Notes: generated by a model not told the origin, from the sequence alone. DNA of 37,925 nucleotides from an uncultured Methanobrevibacter sp. (GCA_900317865.1 ONIK01000006.1:1-37925), one strand, 5' to 3'. Positions 16,626 through 24,999 are shown, numbered from the stretch's first letter. Made by a program: numbers and translations.

Positions 16626-17432
16626 ATGGATATTATAATTACTATTATTTACATTGTTTTGTTTATCATAATGATGATATTCGTTTTTTCAATAGCTATG
16701 CTAAAACCATTCATGTCTAAAAAGGAGATGGTATTGATATTGGCTGTTGGCTTTTTCATTGGTGCACTGGGGGGAGCATTTTTCTTAAGTCCAATTTACT
16801 CGGATGTACCTGAAGTTGCAACTGCTATTGAAAAAGTGATTCCGGGCAATCAGGAAGTATTGTATCTTGATGTATCATCAGCTACTGACATTAACAAATT
16901 AAGAAGTGACTTGTCTCAGATTAACGGTTTTCAAAGTTTAGAAGAAATTGGCATTACGATTCCCCTGTGGTCGTTTAACGATAGGGAATATTCATATTTC
17001 AATAAAACAGTTCCTAATATAGATTCTCATTTTCAGAATTATTCGATAAATAAGACTGCAGGAACAATTCACATTTCTTTAAACAATTATTCTTCATCCA
17101 GTGCATTAAAGTCATTTGCAGACTGGTATAAGTTAGTTTATGGCGGATCAATTAATTATGCACAGGTTCATCTTAAGCTTGTCATTTCATCTTCATCTTA
17201 TGACAAGGTTAAAGCCCAGTTGCTTGATAAGGGTATTGTGGCATCCAATGTAGAAGGATCCGTTCAAAATAGTATTGACAATTCAAACAGTTCTATGATT
17301 TCCAATACTCAGTTTGTAGCTATTTGTGGTGGTATTGGTCTTTTAGTGGCTATTTTGGGCCTTTTCTTTGAATCATTTGTTGTCGGTAGAAGAAGATTCC
17401 ACAGATTCCTAAAAAGAAAAAGGAAATATTAA
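16626..17432 (+). CDS. Membrane protein of unknown function with basic C-terminus
   Basis: A 268-residue protein with two N-terminal membrane helices (about 3-23 and 34-54), a predominantly extracellular-looking, Ser/Asn-rich domain (about 60-220) and one C-terminal helix (about 223-245), ending in the strongly basic tail VVGRRRRF-like to KRKRKY. I do not recognise the family. GTGGAT lies just before ATG 16626. It is followed immediately (TAA then ATG) by the PP-loop enzyme, and preceded at 63 nt by the pilin-like gene, so it may belong to either unit. The central domain could be a periplasm-like sensor or a scaffold; nothing further can be said. Confidence 0.75.
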   Translation: MDIIITIIYIVLFIIMMIFVFSIAMLKPFMSKKEMVLILAVGFFIGALGGAFFLSPIYSDVPEVATAIEKVIPGNQEVLYLDVSSATDINKLRSDLSQINGFQSLEEIGITIPLWSFNDREYSYFNKTVPNIDSHFQNYSINKTAGTIHISLNNYSSSSALKSFADWYKLVYGGSINYAQVHLKLVISSSSYDKVKAQLLDKGIVASNVEGSVQNSIDNSNSSMISNTQFVAICGGIGLLVAILGLFFESFVVGRRRFHRFLKRKRKY

Positions 17433-18113
17433 ATGAAGGTTGCAGTATTATTTTCCGGTGGTAAAGACAGTACTATGGCTGTTTACAATGCTTTGGAAAG
17501 TGGACATGATGTTGAATATTTGCTTGCTATGAAGTCTGCCAATGACGAGTCATACATGTTTCATGTTCCCAATATTCACCTTACTGATTTGCTTTCAGGG
17601 GCTATGGATATTCCTATAATTAGTGTTGAAACTGATGGGATTAAGGAAGAGGAACTGAATGATTTGAAAGGAGGCTTTGAAAAGCTTAAGGATTTGGGCA
17701 TTGAAGCCATATATACCGGTGCCCTTTACTCAAATTATCAGAAATCAAGGATTGAAAAGCTGGCGGATGAAGTTGGTTTGAAAGCGGTTTCTCCATATTG
17801 GCATGTGGATGAACTTGAATACATGAATCTAATTGTATCTCTTGGTTTTGATGTTATAATAAGTGGAGTTTCAGCTTACGGATTGGATGAAAAATGGTTA
17901 GGTCGCAAAATCGATGAAAAGTGTATTGATGATTTAATCAGACTTAATGAAAAGGTAGGCATCAATCTTGCATTTGAAGGTGGTGAAGCTGAAACATTGG
18001 TTTTGGATGGTCCTATTTTTAAAAAAAGAGTTAAAATATTAAAGGATAAAAAGCAATGGTATGTAGATAGTGGTTTATACATTATTGAAGATGCAATTCT
18101 AGAAGAAAAATGA
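17433..18113 (+). CDS. PP-loop ATP pyrophosphatase, diphthine--ammonia ligase family
   Basis: A 226-residue protein. SGGKDS at residues 8-13 is the N-type pyrophosphatase loop. YTGALYSNYQKSRIE and FEGGEAETLVLDGP are conserved in the TIGR00289 / Dph6 group. Dph6 catalyses the last step of diphthamide formation on translation elongation factor 2, amidating diphthine with ammonia and ATP. The archaeal short form lacks the extra C-terminal domains of eukaryotic Dph6. ATG directly follows the stop of the upstream membrane protein gene, so they are translationally coupled. Its 3' end meets the convergent UPF0200 gene with no spacer. The family is sure; the exact reaction is by homology. Confidence 0.85.
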   Translation: MKVAVLFSGGKDSTMAVYNALESGHDVEYLLAMKSANDESYMFHVPNIHLTDLLSGAMDIPIISVETDGIKEEELNDLKGGFEKLKDLGIEAIYTGALYSNYQKSRIEKLADEVGLKAVSPYWHVDELEYMNLIVSLGFDVIISGVSAYGLDEKWLGRKIDEKCIDDLIRLNEKVGINLAFEGGEAETLVLDGPIFKKRVKILKDKKQWYVDSGLYIIEDAILEEK

Positions 18114-18653
18114 TTATACATCAATTTCTTCTAAAAATTCTCTTATTTTCTGTTCAAAGGATTCTATGTCGCTTTCATTAATAATGATTTTATCTGAAAG
18201 AGAAATTACATTTCCAATTCCAAAGTCAAGTTCTCTTTGATCTCTTTCGGCAAATACATCATAATCTGTTGTATCGTCTTCTCTTTTTCTTGATTTTATT
18301 CTTTCAAAGCGTAATTTCGGATTGGCAAATATTGAAACAATAATAAAGTCGTCAAAATTTTTTTTGAATAAGTTAACTTCATATTGGCTTCTGATACCGT
18401 CTACGAGAATGGATGATTCAAATCCTTCTTCCTGCAGCTTTTTGATTTTTTCAATGGTCATTTCGGCAACAATATATTGGCCATGTTCTTTTCTCAAATT
18501 TTTGGCGGTTTCTTTTGTTGATTCTCCACGTTTTTTTGCTTCTTCACGTATTATGTCTCCCATACTTACAATCATAGCTCCTTTTTCAGTTGCTATGTCG
18601 GAAACAAATCCTTTTCCAGATCCAGGTAAACCAGACACTCCCATTATTCTCAT
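18114..18653 (-). CDS. UPF0200-family nucleotide kinase
   Basis: A 179-residue P-loop protein. GLPGSGKG (residues 8-15) is the Walker A loop; VSMGDIIREEAKKRG resembles the substrate-binding segment of adenylate- and dephospho-CoA-kinase-like folds; LVDGIRSQYEV holds the likely Walker B-region acid. Archaeal members are named UPF0200 and have no proven substrate that I know of. Its start overlaps the stop of the phosphopantothenate synthetase gene (ATGA), with GAGGAT as ribosome site. That coupling suggests a role near coenzyme A synthesis, such as a kinase step, but this is inference only. Confidence 0.8.
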   Translation of the reverse strand: MRIMGVSGLPGSGKGFVSDIATEKGAMIVSMGDIIREEAKKRGESTKETAKNLRKEHGQYIVAEMTIEKIKKLQEEGFESSILVDGIRSQYEVNLFKKNFDDFIIVSIFANPKLRFERIKSRKREDDTTDYDVFAERDQRELDFGIGNVISLSDKIIINESDIESFEQKIREFLEEIDV

Positions 18654-19396
18654 TTTATATCCTCTTTTATTTTAAATAATTCCAATGATTCTTTTAAGTT
18701 AGTGTCATTGTCAAAGTCTTCAATCAATTCTCTTAGCAGTTTTTCATCCTGTGATTTTAAATCATCAGCTATTTTAGTCATAAATGGTATTGCACGCACT
18801 ACATTGTCCACAATAGAGACATCAGACATTTTTGATGTTCTTGAAAGCGGATTCAAATCAATAGTGATTATGTTTTTTCCGCTTTGGGATAATATTTCCG
18901 CTCTGTCACCATCTTCAAGAGGTACTAATATTGTATCAGCACTGTATATTCCGGTTTTACTTGCGGATGCTCTCGGATTTTTGATTTCGTTAATGTAGGT
19001 TATTTCATCATCCAAAGACCCGAGTATTTCGGGATAGCCGTGATCATGATATAATCCGGTTATTTTTTCCACTCTTTCATCGGTTCTATAAAATAGGTTA
19101 ATTTCGATTTTAGCACCAATTGTATTTGCAAATTCTATTATTTCATCTATTGCCAGAGCGGTTGTATTTCCATTAACGGATATTACAGGATTTTTTGATA
19201 AAATCATTATTGCAACAGTTACATACATTGCTCTTTTTGCAGGCAGTGTTGTCTTCTCGCCAAGCAGATAGTCAAATGCTTCTCCTCTGCCGTGGGCAAT
19301 CATTGCTGAATCTGCAAGATAACCTGCTTTTGATGCCTTTACAATTTTATCTCTTAATACTAATGATTCATAACGTGGGTGAGATTTTGATAACAT
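18650..19396 (-). CDS. 4-phosphopantoate--beta-alanine ligase (archaeal phosphopantothenate synthetase)
   Basis: Makes 4'-phosphopantothenate from 4-phosphopantoate, beta-alanine and ATP in the archaeal coenzyme A route, replacing bacterial PanC/PanK. The 248-residue protein opens with KSHPRYESLVLRDKI and holds AHGRGEAFDYLLGEKT and PVISVNGNTTAL, blocks that match my memory of the characterised Thermococcus enzyme; AILSQSGKNIITIDLNPLSR further supports it. GAGGAAAATT precedes ATG 19396. It lies 11 nt after the small membrane protein gene and overlaps the UPF0200 kinase by 4 nt, so the three form one operon. No pantoate kinase is in the window. Confidence 0.92.
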   Translation of the reverse strand: MLSKSHPRYESLVLRDKIVKASKAGYLADSAMIAHGRGEAFDYLLGEKTTLPAKRAMYVTVAIMILSKNPVISVNGNTTALAIDEIIEFANTIGAKIEINLFYRTDERVEKITGLYHDHGYPEILGSLDDEITYINEIKNPRASASKTGIYSADTILVPLEDGDRAEILSQSGKNIITIDLNPLSRTSKMSDVSIVDNVVRAIPFMTKIADDLKSQDEKLLRELIEDFDNDTNLKESLELFKIKEDIK

Positions 19397-19407
19397 AATT
19401 TTCCTCT

Positions 19408-19785
19408 TTATTTTAATTCAATGTTCATTTGTGCCAGATAACCGATGAATGTTGATATTATAATCATTGTTAGTGATATTATTTCATGTGAAGCGTGGTT
19501 TGTTATTATCGTAATTGTATTGTTCGGAATTAATAAAAAAATAAAGTCCAGAATAATGTCTATTGCCACAAATAATATTCCGGCAAGGAGTCCCTCCAAT
19601 ACTTCGTTTTCATTAATTTCTCTTATATAGAGAATTGAGAAAAATCCTGTAATTATAATGATGCATAAAGCTATAATAAGATTAGTGTATGTTGCATCAC
19701 CAATAAATGCATGAACTGTTGTAAAGACAATATGTGTCAGCAGCCAAATCAATACACCATAGATTATTCCCAATTTGAGTTTCAT
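19408..19785 (-). CDS. Small four-helix membrane protein of unknown function
   Basis: A 125-residue protein with four predicted membrane helices (about 5-27, 33-52, 63-86 and 95-118), connected by short loops. I do not recognise the family; it could be a transport component or a membrane partner. GAGGAAAT precedes ATG 19785 at good spacing. It heads the coenzyme A unit (phosphopantothenate synthetase and UPF0200 kinase). A vitamin or precursor uptake role is conceivable but unsupported. The hairpin-rich stretch at 19880-19994 lies directly upstream and may be its leader. Confidence 0.7.
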   Translation of the reverse strand: MKLKLGIIYGVLIWLLTHIVFTTVHAFIGDATYTNLIIALCIIIITGFFSILYIREINENEVLEGLLAGILFVAIDIILDFIFLLIPNNTITIITNHASHEIISLTMIIISTFIGYLAQMNIELK

Positions 19786-19879
19786 GATTATTTCCTCTTG
19801 GGATAATTTTTGTTTTAAAATTCATATAAACTTTTTCTTGAAAATAAGTTAAAATAAAAAAAATTTCTTTTTTAAAATC

Positions 19880-19994
19880 AGGTAGGTAACGGGCATTACC
19901 TACCTTTTTTTGCTTGTTTTTCAAGCTTTTTAGAGAAATGAATTTTAAAGTTTGGCTGTTTTAATTTACATCTCTAGACTACAATTAAGTAGTC
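19880..19994. ncRNA. Hairpin cluster: possible structured RNA or leader of the coenzyme A operon
   Basis: Four inverted repeats sit in 115 nt without a gene. (a) AGGTAGGTAA (19880-19889) pairs with TTACCTACCT (19896-19905), 10 bp perfect, followed by a T-tract on the plus strand. (b) GCTTG (19912-19916) pairs with CAAGC (19922-19926), followed by TTTT. (c) TAGAGAAATG (19931-19940) pairs with CATCTCTA (19969-19976) with a bulge. (d) GACTAC (19977-19982) pairs with GTAGTC (19989-19994). No plus-strand gene ends here, so the terminator-like hairpin (a) has no obvious client. Read on the minus strand it would be the 5' leader of 19408-19785. No known RNA family is recognised. Confidence 0.4.
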
Positions 19995-20061
19995 AGTTTA
20001 TATTATGAATGTTATAGTATATATAGTTTAAAAAAATTCAAGTTTAATTTATTAACAATTT

Positions 20062-20069
20062 TTATATTT
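20062..20069 (+). promoter_or_regulatory. Candidate TATA box for a leaderless exonuclease transcript
   Basis: A TTATATTT-like box lies about 27 nt before ATG 20093, and no ribosome site exists between them. That spacing would start the message at or next to the ATG. This is a pattern match only. Confidence 0.35.
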
Positions 20070-20092
20070 AATTGATTATATATTATTAATTG

Positions 20093-21136
20093 ATGCAAGA
20101 TTTGGAACATGAAAATTATATTTTGAATTCAATTTTAAAAAGTTCTCCCAGTTCAGAGAACTTTTCCTTTGAAGAATATAGGAAAGTCTCACCTGCTTAT
20201 TACGATGATTTGAAAAATCAGCTTCTCGATGAATATCAGGGAAAGAAATTAACTGATATTGAAGGGAGTAAAGTGATAGAAACTCCCTATGGTGATACTT
20301 TAGAGATTGTCAATAAGCAGAAGATTGATTTTAATCTTGCTGAAAATAATTTTAAAAATCAAATGAATCATAATCTGAAATTGCTTCCAAAAATAGGAAT
20401 AAAAACAGAAGAAAACTTAAAAAAACAGGGTTTTACCACAATAGAATCCCTTTTAAATCATGATTCACATAAATCCAATGCCAAAAACTTCCTAGAAAAT
20501 ATGGATGCAATGTCCTTTGGCGAGATTATTGATTTGTTAAATCAGAATAAGTATGGAAAAGCCTGTAAGGATAATTTGATTAAATGTGTAAGCATTCCAG
20601 ATGCAGAAAATTTTAAATTTATGGATATAGAGACACTGGGCCTTTCAAATGTTCCGATAATATTAATCGGTGTTGCTGAAATAAATAAAAACAATATTGT
20701 ATCCTCACAGTATTTCCTGAGGGATCTTGATGAGGAGCCTGCAGTACTGAAGGCATATTTCTCACACCTTGATGAGGATTCGGTTCACGTAACATTCAAT
20801 GGAAAGACATTTGATGTGCCGTTTATAAGAAACAGGCTTAATTACCATAGAGTTGATGTTGATTTTAATTTAGCCCATTTGGATTTAATGTATTTTGCAA
20901 AATATTTGTGGAGAGACGAATTGCCGAATTGTCAGCTTCAGACAATAGAAAAATACAAATTTGGTCTTGAAAGGATTGATGATGTGCCTGGCCAGTATAT
21001 TCCAGGATATTACAATACCTATCTTAGTCAAAATAATATTGGGCCGATGATTCCGATAATAGAACACAACAGACAGGATATTGTCTCTCTTGCAGATTTT
21101 TTAATGAAAATGTATGAAGAGGTTAATTACGAATAG
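20093..21136 (+). CDS. RNase H-fold exonuclease (YprB-like)
   Basis: A 347-residue protein. The N-terminal part (1-90) is acidic; residues about 95-135 (LLPKIGIKTEENLKKQGFTT) look like a helix-hairpin-helix DNA-binding unit. The C-terminal DEDD-type ribonuclease H-like domain (about 170-345) has Asp178/Glu180 in MDIETLGL, HVTFNGKTFDVPFIRNRL in the middle and HNRQDIVSLA near the end, the last supplying the final acidic residue. Relatives (YprB, 'ribonuclease H-like') are predicted 3'-5' exonucleases. ATG 20093 is chosen over the overlapping TTG 20090. The start of the HEAT-like gene follows within 11 nt. Confidence 0.8.
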   Translation: MQDLEHENYILNSILKSSPSSENFSFEEYRKVSPAYYDDLKNQLLDEYQGKKLTDIEGSKVIETPYGDTLEIVNKQKIDFNLAENNFKNQMNHNLKLLPKIGIKTEENLKKQGFTTIESLLNHDSHKSNAKNFLENMDAMSFGEIIDLLNQNKYGKACKDNLIKCVSIPDAENFKFMDIETLGLSNVPIILIGVAEINKNNIVSSQYFLRDLDEEPAVLKAYFSHLDEDSVHVTFNGKTFDVPFIRNRLNYHRVDVDFNLAHLDLMYFAKYLWRDELPNCQLQTIEKYKFGLERIDDVPGQYIPGYYNTYLSQNNIGPMIPIIEHNRQDIVSLADFLMKMYEEVNYE

Positions 21137-21146
21137 GTGCTTTAAA

Positions 21147-22670
21147 ATGGGGTTATTTGATTTATTTAAAAAAGATAAAAAAGAAAAAAAGGAAGAAAGG
21201 AAGCCATTGGAAATTCCAAAGGATGATGACATTCCTGAAGTTGAGTTGCAGCTAAAAGAGATTGCAAAAAATAGTAAGAATAGAAATGAAAGGGCTGTTG
21301 CAGCTAATAATATTACAAATCAGTATGTAGCACTTGATTTGGCCAAAACTGTAAAGGACCGGGCCATCAGGCTGATTGCAGCTAACAAAATAGAGGATGA
21401 AAGATTGCTGTGGGATGCTGCTGAAAATTCCCAGTTTTATGATGTAAGAAGTTTTGCATATGAAAGATTGGGGGAAAACAATAAATCAATAGCCGAAATG
21501 GTAATTAACCAGAAAAAATCAAAGGAAATAACGGAAATCTTTGAAAAGGTTGAAGATGAAAAAACCCTTGAAGAAATAGCAATCAATGCAATCGACAAAA
21601 AATACAGAAAGGAAGCACTTGAAAAAATTAATGATGAAAAGATTCTTGCCGATCTGGTATCAAAATCAAAGGACAAGACAATCAGGAAAAATGCAGTATT
21701 AAAGGATTCTTTTACGGATGAGGACCTGCTTAAAAAAATAGCCATGACAGATTCCGATATTGATGTTAGAATCGCAGCCATTTCCAAAATATCCGATGAG
21801 GATAAGCTTGTTGAAATTGCAAGTGAAGAGGAAAGTGCAAGGGTAAGGTCTGTCCTTCTTGAAAAATTCACAGACAAGGAATTGTTAAAATCCATTGCAA
21901 TCTATGCCGAAAAATCAGATGTAAGGCTGGATTTGGTTAATGTCATAGATGATGAGGAGATTTTATCATATATTGTTTTAAATGATGATGACAGTGTTGT
22001 TAGAAGTGAAGCAATCAAAAAGGTTAATAATGAGGAAATCCTTGTTAGGGTGGCCAGAGGTGATTCAGACAGGTTTGTTCGTCAGAGTGCAGTTAAAAAA
22101 ATAAAAAATCCTGAGGTTTTGGTTGACATTGCATTGAACGATGAGGATTCTTTTGTAAGGTCCCATGCAGTGGCAAATCCTAATCTGACTTCAAAAGATG
22201 ATTTCTTAAAGATAGCTATTAATACAACACATGAAGACATTGCCCTTGAAGCGATGAAGCATATAAACTCAGAAGAGGATTACATTAAAATACTGCATGA
22301 GGCAAAGATGGAACAGGTAAGAAAGGATACGTTGGATAACATCGATGATTTGAAAGTATTGGTTGAAATAGTTTTAGCCAATAAGGACCTCGATTTCAGC
22401 TTGAAAGCTTTAAATAAAATTGATAATGAAGAGGTTGTTTATAAGATTTATGAACAGAATATCCATGAAGACATTAATGTCAGATGTGTCAGTAAAATTA
22501 GAAATCAGGAATTATTAACTGATATTCTACAAAGTGACAAGTCCTGGAGAGTAAGAGAAGCCTGCGTTAAAAAAATTGTAAGTATCAAAGTCCTTAAAGA
22601 TGTTTCACTAAATGATGAGAATGAATATGTAAGAAATGTTGCTAAAAACAGAATGAAAGCATTAAAATAA
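21147..22670 (+). CDS. HEAT-like repeat protein
   Basis: A 507-residue alpha-solenoid protein. The opening MGLFDLFKKDKKEKKEERKP is highly charged. From about residue 45 to the end, a repeat of roughly 30 residues recurs, with the pattern (D/E)E.LL..IA..D.D..VR..A...I.D..(L/I)..IA, e.g. IAMTDSDIDVRIAAISKI and VARGDSDRFVRQSAVKKI. Such solenoids serve as protein-protein scaffolds. ATG 21147 follows AGGTG (21135-21139), which overlaps the exonuclease stop codon; an upstream in-frame ATG at 21114 lies inside that gene and is less likely. The close coupling to the exonuclease suggests a shared function, unproven. Confidence 0.8.
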   Translation: MGLFDLFKKDKKEKKEERKPLEIPKDDDIPEVELQLKEIAKNSKNRNERAVAANNITNQYVALDLAKTVKDRAIRLIAANKIEDERLLWDAAENSQFYDVRSFAYERLGENNKSIAEMVINQKKSKEITEIFEKVEDEKTLEEIAINAIDKKYRKEALEKINDEKILADLVSKSKDKTIRKNAVLKDSFTDEDLLKKIAMTDSDIDVRIAAISKISDEDKLVEIASEEESARVRSVLLEKFTDKELLKSIAIYAEKSDVRLDLVNVIDDEEILSYIVLNDDDSVVRSEAIKKVNNEEILVRVARGDSDRFVRQSAVKKIKNPEVLVDIALNDEDSFVRSHAVANPNLTSKDDFLKIAINTTHEDIALEAMKHINSEEDYIKILHEAKMEQVRKDTLDNIDDLKVLVEIVLANKDLDFSLKALNKIDNEEVVYKIYEQNIHEDINVRCVSKIRNQELLTDILQSDKSWRVREACVKKIVSIKVLKDVSLNDENEYVRNVAKNRMKALK

Positions 22671-22712
22671 TTTTTATATATAATAAAAAATTAATAGATA
22701 AATGGTGATATG

Positions 22713-23741
22713 ATGAAATTAATGAGAGAACTTTGTTTAGCATCTGGTGTATCCGGTAGCGAAGATGAAGTTGCAGATATTATTGAACGTGAATTAAAAG
22801 ATGTTGCTGATACTATTGAAAGAGATAATATGGGAAGTATCATTGCTACTAAAAAAGGTTCTAAAAAAGCGCCTAAAGTTATGTTGGCGGCACATATGGA
22901 TGAAATTGGTTTCCTGGTCAGATTTATTGATGATAAAGGTTTTATTAAATTCTCAAAAATCGGTGGTATCGTAGATTCTATCTTGGTGAATTTAACCGTA
23001 ACTATCCACAGTAGTGTTGGAGAAGATGTTATTGGTGTAATCGGTTCAAAACCACCTCACGTTACCAAACCTGAAGAACGTAAAAAGGTTATTCCTTCCG
23101 ATGAGTTATTTATTGATATAGGTGCAAAAGATAAGGAAGATGCAGAAAAGATGGTTGCGGTTGGCGATGTAATAACATTCAATTCACTTTTTGTTGAATA
23201 TCCTAATAATTTGATTATGGGTAAAGCTATGGATAACCGTGCAGGATGTTATGTTTTAATTGAAGTTTTAAAAAGAATAAACACTGATGCAACTGTTTAC
23301 TGTGTTGGAACAGTACAGGAGGAAGTAGGTTTGAAAGGAGCTAGAACCGCTGCATTTAAATTAAATCCTGATATGGCCATAGCTCTTGATGTTACTTTAT
23401 CCGGTGATCATCCTGGAATAAAACCTGAAGAGGCACCAGTTGTAATTGGTAAAGGCCCATCCATCATCATATCTGATGCAGGTGGCCGTGGAATATTAGC
23501 TTCCAAATCAGTAAAGGAAATGCTCATTAAAGCAGGTGATGAAAATGATATCAATTACCAGTTGGAAGTTAGTGACGGCGGAACTACGGATGGTAGTGCA
23601 ATTCAATTAGTTCGTGAAGGTATTCCTGCTGGTGTTTTATCAGTTCCTACAAGATACATCCACACTCCTGTAAGTGTATGTAGTATGGACGATATTGAAT
23701 CCACTATTGAATTAATTGTGGCTGCAATTAATAATTTATAA
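22713..23741 (+). CDS. M42-family metallo-aminopeptidase (TET type)
   Basis: A 342-residue protein that trims peptides as a large cytoplasmic assembly. The two-metal set is visible: AHMDEIGFLV (first metal His and Asp), MDNRAGCYVLIEVL (bridging Asp), TVQEEVGLKGART (catalytic and metal Glu pair), LDVTLSGDHP (Asp) and YIHTPVS (His). GGTGAT sits at 22704-22709; ATG 22713 has the usual 3-nt spacing of this genome, while ATG 22710 abuts the site. M42 enzymes are often labelled 'cellulase' or 'endoglucanase' in databases, which is wrong by function. It ends in a hairpin terminator. Confidence 0.93.
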   Translation: MKLMRELCLASGVSGSEDEVADIIERELKDVADTIERDNMGSIIATKKGSKKAPKVMLAAHMDEIGFLVRFIDDKGFIKFSKIGGIVDSILVNLTVTIHSSVGEDVIGVIGSKPPHVTKPEERKKVIPSDELFIDIGAKDKEDAEKMVAVGDVITFNSLFVEYPNNLIMGKAMDNRAGCYVLIEVLKRINTDATVYCVGTVQEEVGLKGARTAAFKLNPDMAIALDVTLSGDHPGIKPEEAPVVIGKGPSIIISDAGGRGILASKSVKEMLIKAGDENDINYQLEVSDGGTTDGSAIQLVREGIPAGVLSVPTRYIHTPVSVCSMDDIESTIELIVAAINNL

Positions 23742-23744
23742 TTT

Positions 23745-23774
23745 AAAACGATTTTTATCGTTTTTAATTCTTTT
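23745..23774 (+). terminator. Hairpin terminator of the M42 peptidase gene
   Basis: AAAACGAT (23745-23752) pairs with ATCGTTTT (23757-23764) around TTTT, followed by AATTCTTTTTTT. Confidence 0.65.
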
Positions 23775-23789
23775 TTTAAATATTTTAGA

Positions 23790-24782
23790 TTATATTTTGA
23801 AGAGTATTTCAAGAATTTCTTTAGGAATATCACCTTTTTCAGTATAATAATTTTTAATTTGGAGTAAAGTCTCATTTAATTGTTCATTATCTGTTTTTAA
23901 TTGGTTATTGTCTGTTTTTAATTGGTTATTGTCTGTTTTTAATTGGTTATTGTCTGTTTTTAGGTGTTTGTTGTCTGTTTTTAATTGGTTATTGTCTGTT
24001 TTTAGGTGTTTGTTGTCTGTTTCTAAGTTTTTATATTCTGTTTCTAATTCTTTTATTTTTGCTGCGGATTTCTTATTTTCTTGTTCAATTAAATATTCAA
24101 GTGCGGTTTTTCTTTTTTCCATATTAATCATCTCTAATAATTCTTTTTTCATGTTTTTATCAGATATGTTTCGGTCAATCATTATTTCTACAATGAAACA
24201 AATCTTTGTTTTTAATGTCTCGCTGATGGTTTTGTCGTTTTTAATTAATTCACAGATTTTTTGAGTTACATATGGTGATATTTTATCTTGTGCAAGTGTC
24301 GGTAATATGGCTAATTCACAGGTTTCATCATAGGTTAATTTAAGGTTGTTATTAATTTTGTATGTTATGTTATTTAATCTTTCGTTGATTTCTTTGGGAG
24401 GTATATAAATATATTCTGGTCTTAAAAATAGTGTTTTTGTTAAAGCTATTTCTTTTTGACAGTATTTTGGATCCACTTTGCTTATGATGATTGAATCGGT
24501 TAGTGAATTATTGTGTATTAGTAAAAATTTAGCATATTCAGCAATTATTTTAAGTTTTTTCATATCTACAATACTGCTTTGATTTTCTATATTGTTAATA
24601 ATGTTTTCACTTCTTAAATATGCTATATCCATACGTAAATTCCTTTTGTTAACAGTAATTACTTCAGTTTCAATAGGGTGTATATATTCTCCTTCTAAAT
24701 TAAAATAATTATGTATTATTTCACTTAATGCGATAAAACCATACTTGGTAGAAATATCCATATGATTACTAATTTCTTTCAT
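23790..24782 (-). CDS. PD-(D/E)XK nuclease-fold protein (Rpn/transposase-like) with coiled-coil tail
   Basis: A 330-residue protein. The N-terminal domain (about 1-130) carries RMDIAYLRSENIINNIENQSS, where Asp followed after about a dozen residues by E-N-Q fits the D...ExQ active site of PDDEXK_2 / Rpn-type nucleases. A helical middle region leads to a C-terminal coiled coil made of exact heptads LKTDNNQ / LKTDNKH (about residues 240-300). Start: ATG 24782 with AGGTGAT 4 nt upstream; an in-frame GTG at 24791 lies inside the ribosome site. Rpn proteins are recombination-promoting nucleases, often multicopy in Methanobrevibacter. It neighbours a decayed insertion sequence. Confidence 0.7.
   Translation of the reverse strand: MKEISNHMDISTKYGFIALSEIIHNYFNLEGEYIHPIETEVITVNKRNLRMDIAYLRSENIINNIENQSSIVDMKKLKIIAEYAKFLLIHNNSLTDSIIISKVDPKYCQKEIALTKTLFLRPEYIYIPPKEINERLNNITYKINNNLKLTYDETCELAILPTLAQDKISPYVTQKICELIKNDKTISETLKTKICFIVEIMIDRNISDKNMKKELLEMINMEKRKTALEYLIEQENKKSAAKIKELETEYKNLETDNKHLKTDNNQLKTDNKHLKTDNNQLKTDNNQLKTDNNQLKTDNEQLNETLLQIKNYYTEKGDIPKEILEILFKI
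23890..24057 (-). repeat. 21-bp tandem repeats coding for coiled-coil heptads
   Basis: Eight units begin at 23890, 23911, 23932, 23953, 23974, 23995, 24016 and 24037. Units 1, 2, 3 and 5 are identical, units 4 and 6 are identical to each other, and the last two are diverged. Each unit codes for one heptad (LKTDNNQ or LKTDNKH) of the nuclease-fold protein, so copy-number change keeps the frame and the coiled-coil phase. Confidence 0.85.
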
Positions 24783-24920
24783 AAATATCACCTTGTACTT
24801 TATTATCTATAAAAATTAATATAAAAAGTTTTTATTATAAATTAAAGCAATATCTTTTGTTAATAATAATTTTACTTTCTTAAGGCAATATTTATTTGTG
24901 AAAATTTTTTAAAAATAATT

Positions 24921-24936
24921 GAGGATGTGACGCAAA
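24921..24936 (+). repeat. Left terminal inverted repeat of the IS1182-type element
   Basis: GAGGATGTGACGCAAA, matched in inverse at 26240-26255. Confidence 0.6.
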
Positions 24937-24999
24937 ATTTTTAATTGAATTTTGTGTTTTTGATTTTTTAATATATTTTTCTTATTTTTAGTTGTTTTT

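Noticed and set aside
18100..18133. Inverted repeat TAGAAGAAA / TTTCTTCTA at the junction of two convergent genes
   Set aside because: It lies within the coding ends of both genes and lacks a T-tract, so a terminator role is weak; it may reflect Glu-Glu-rich C-termini.
19697..19924. 75-codon minus-strand frame overlapping the small membrane protein and the hairpin cluster
   Set aside because: It overlaps a better gene (19408-19785) in another frame, and its upstream part runs through the hairpins.
23890..24057. CRISPR-like appearance of regularly spaced repeats
   Set aside because: Units are contiguous 21-bp repeats without spacers and are in frame within a coding region (heptads).
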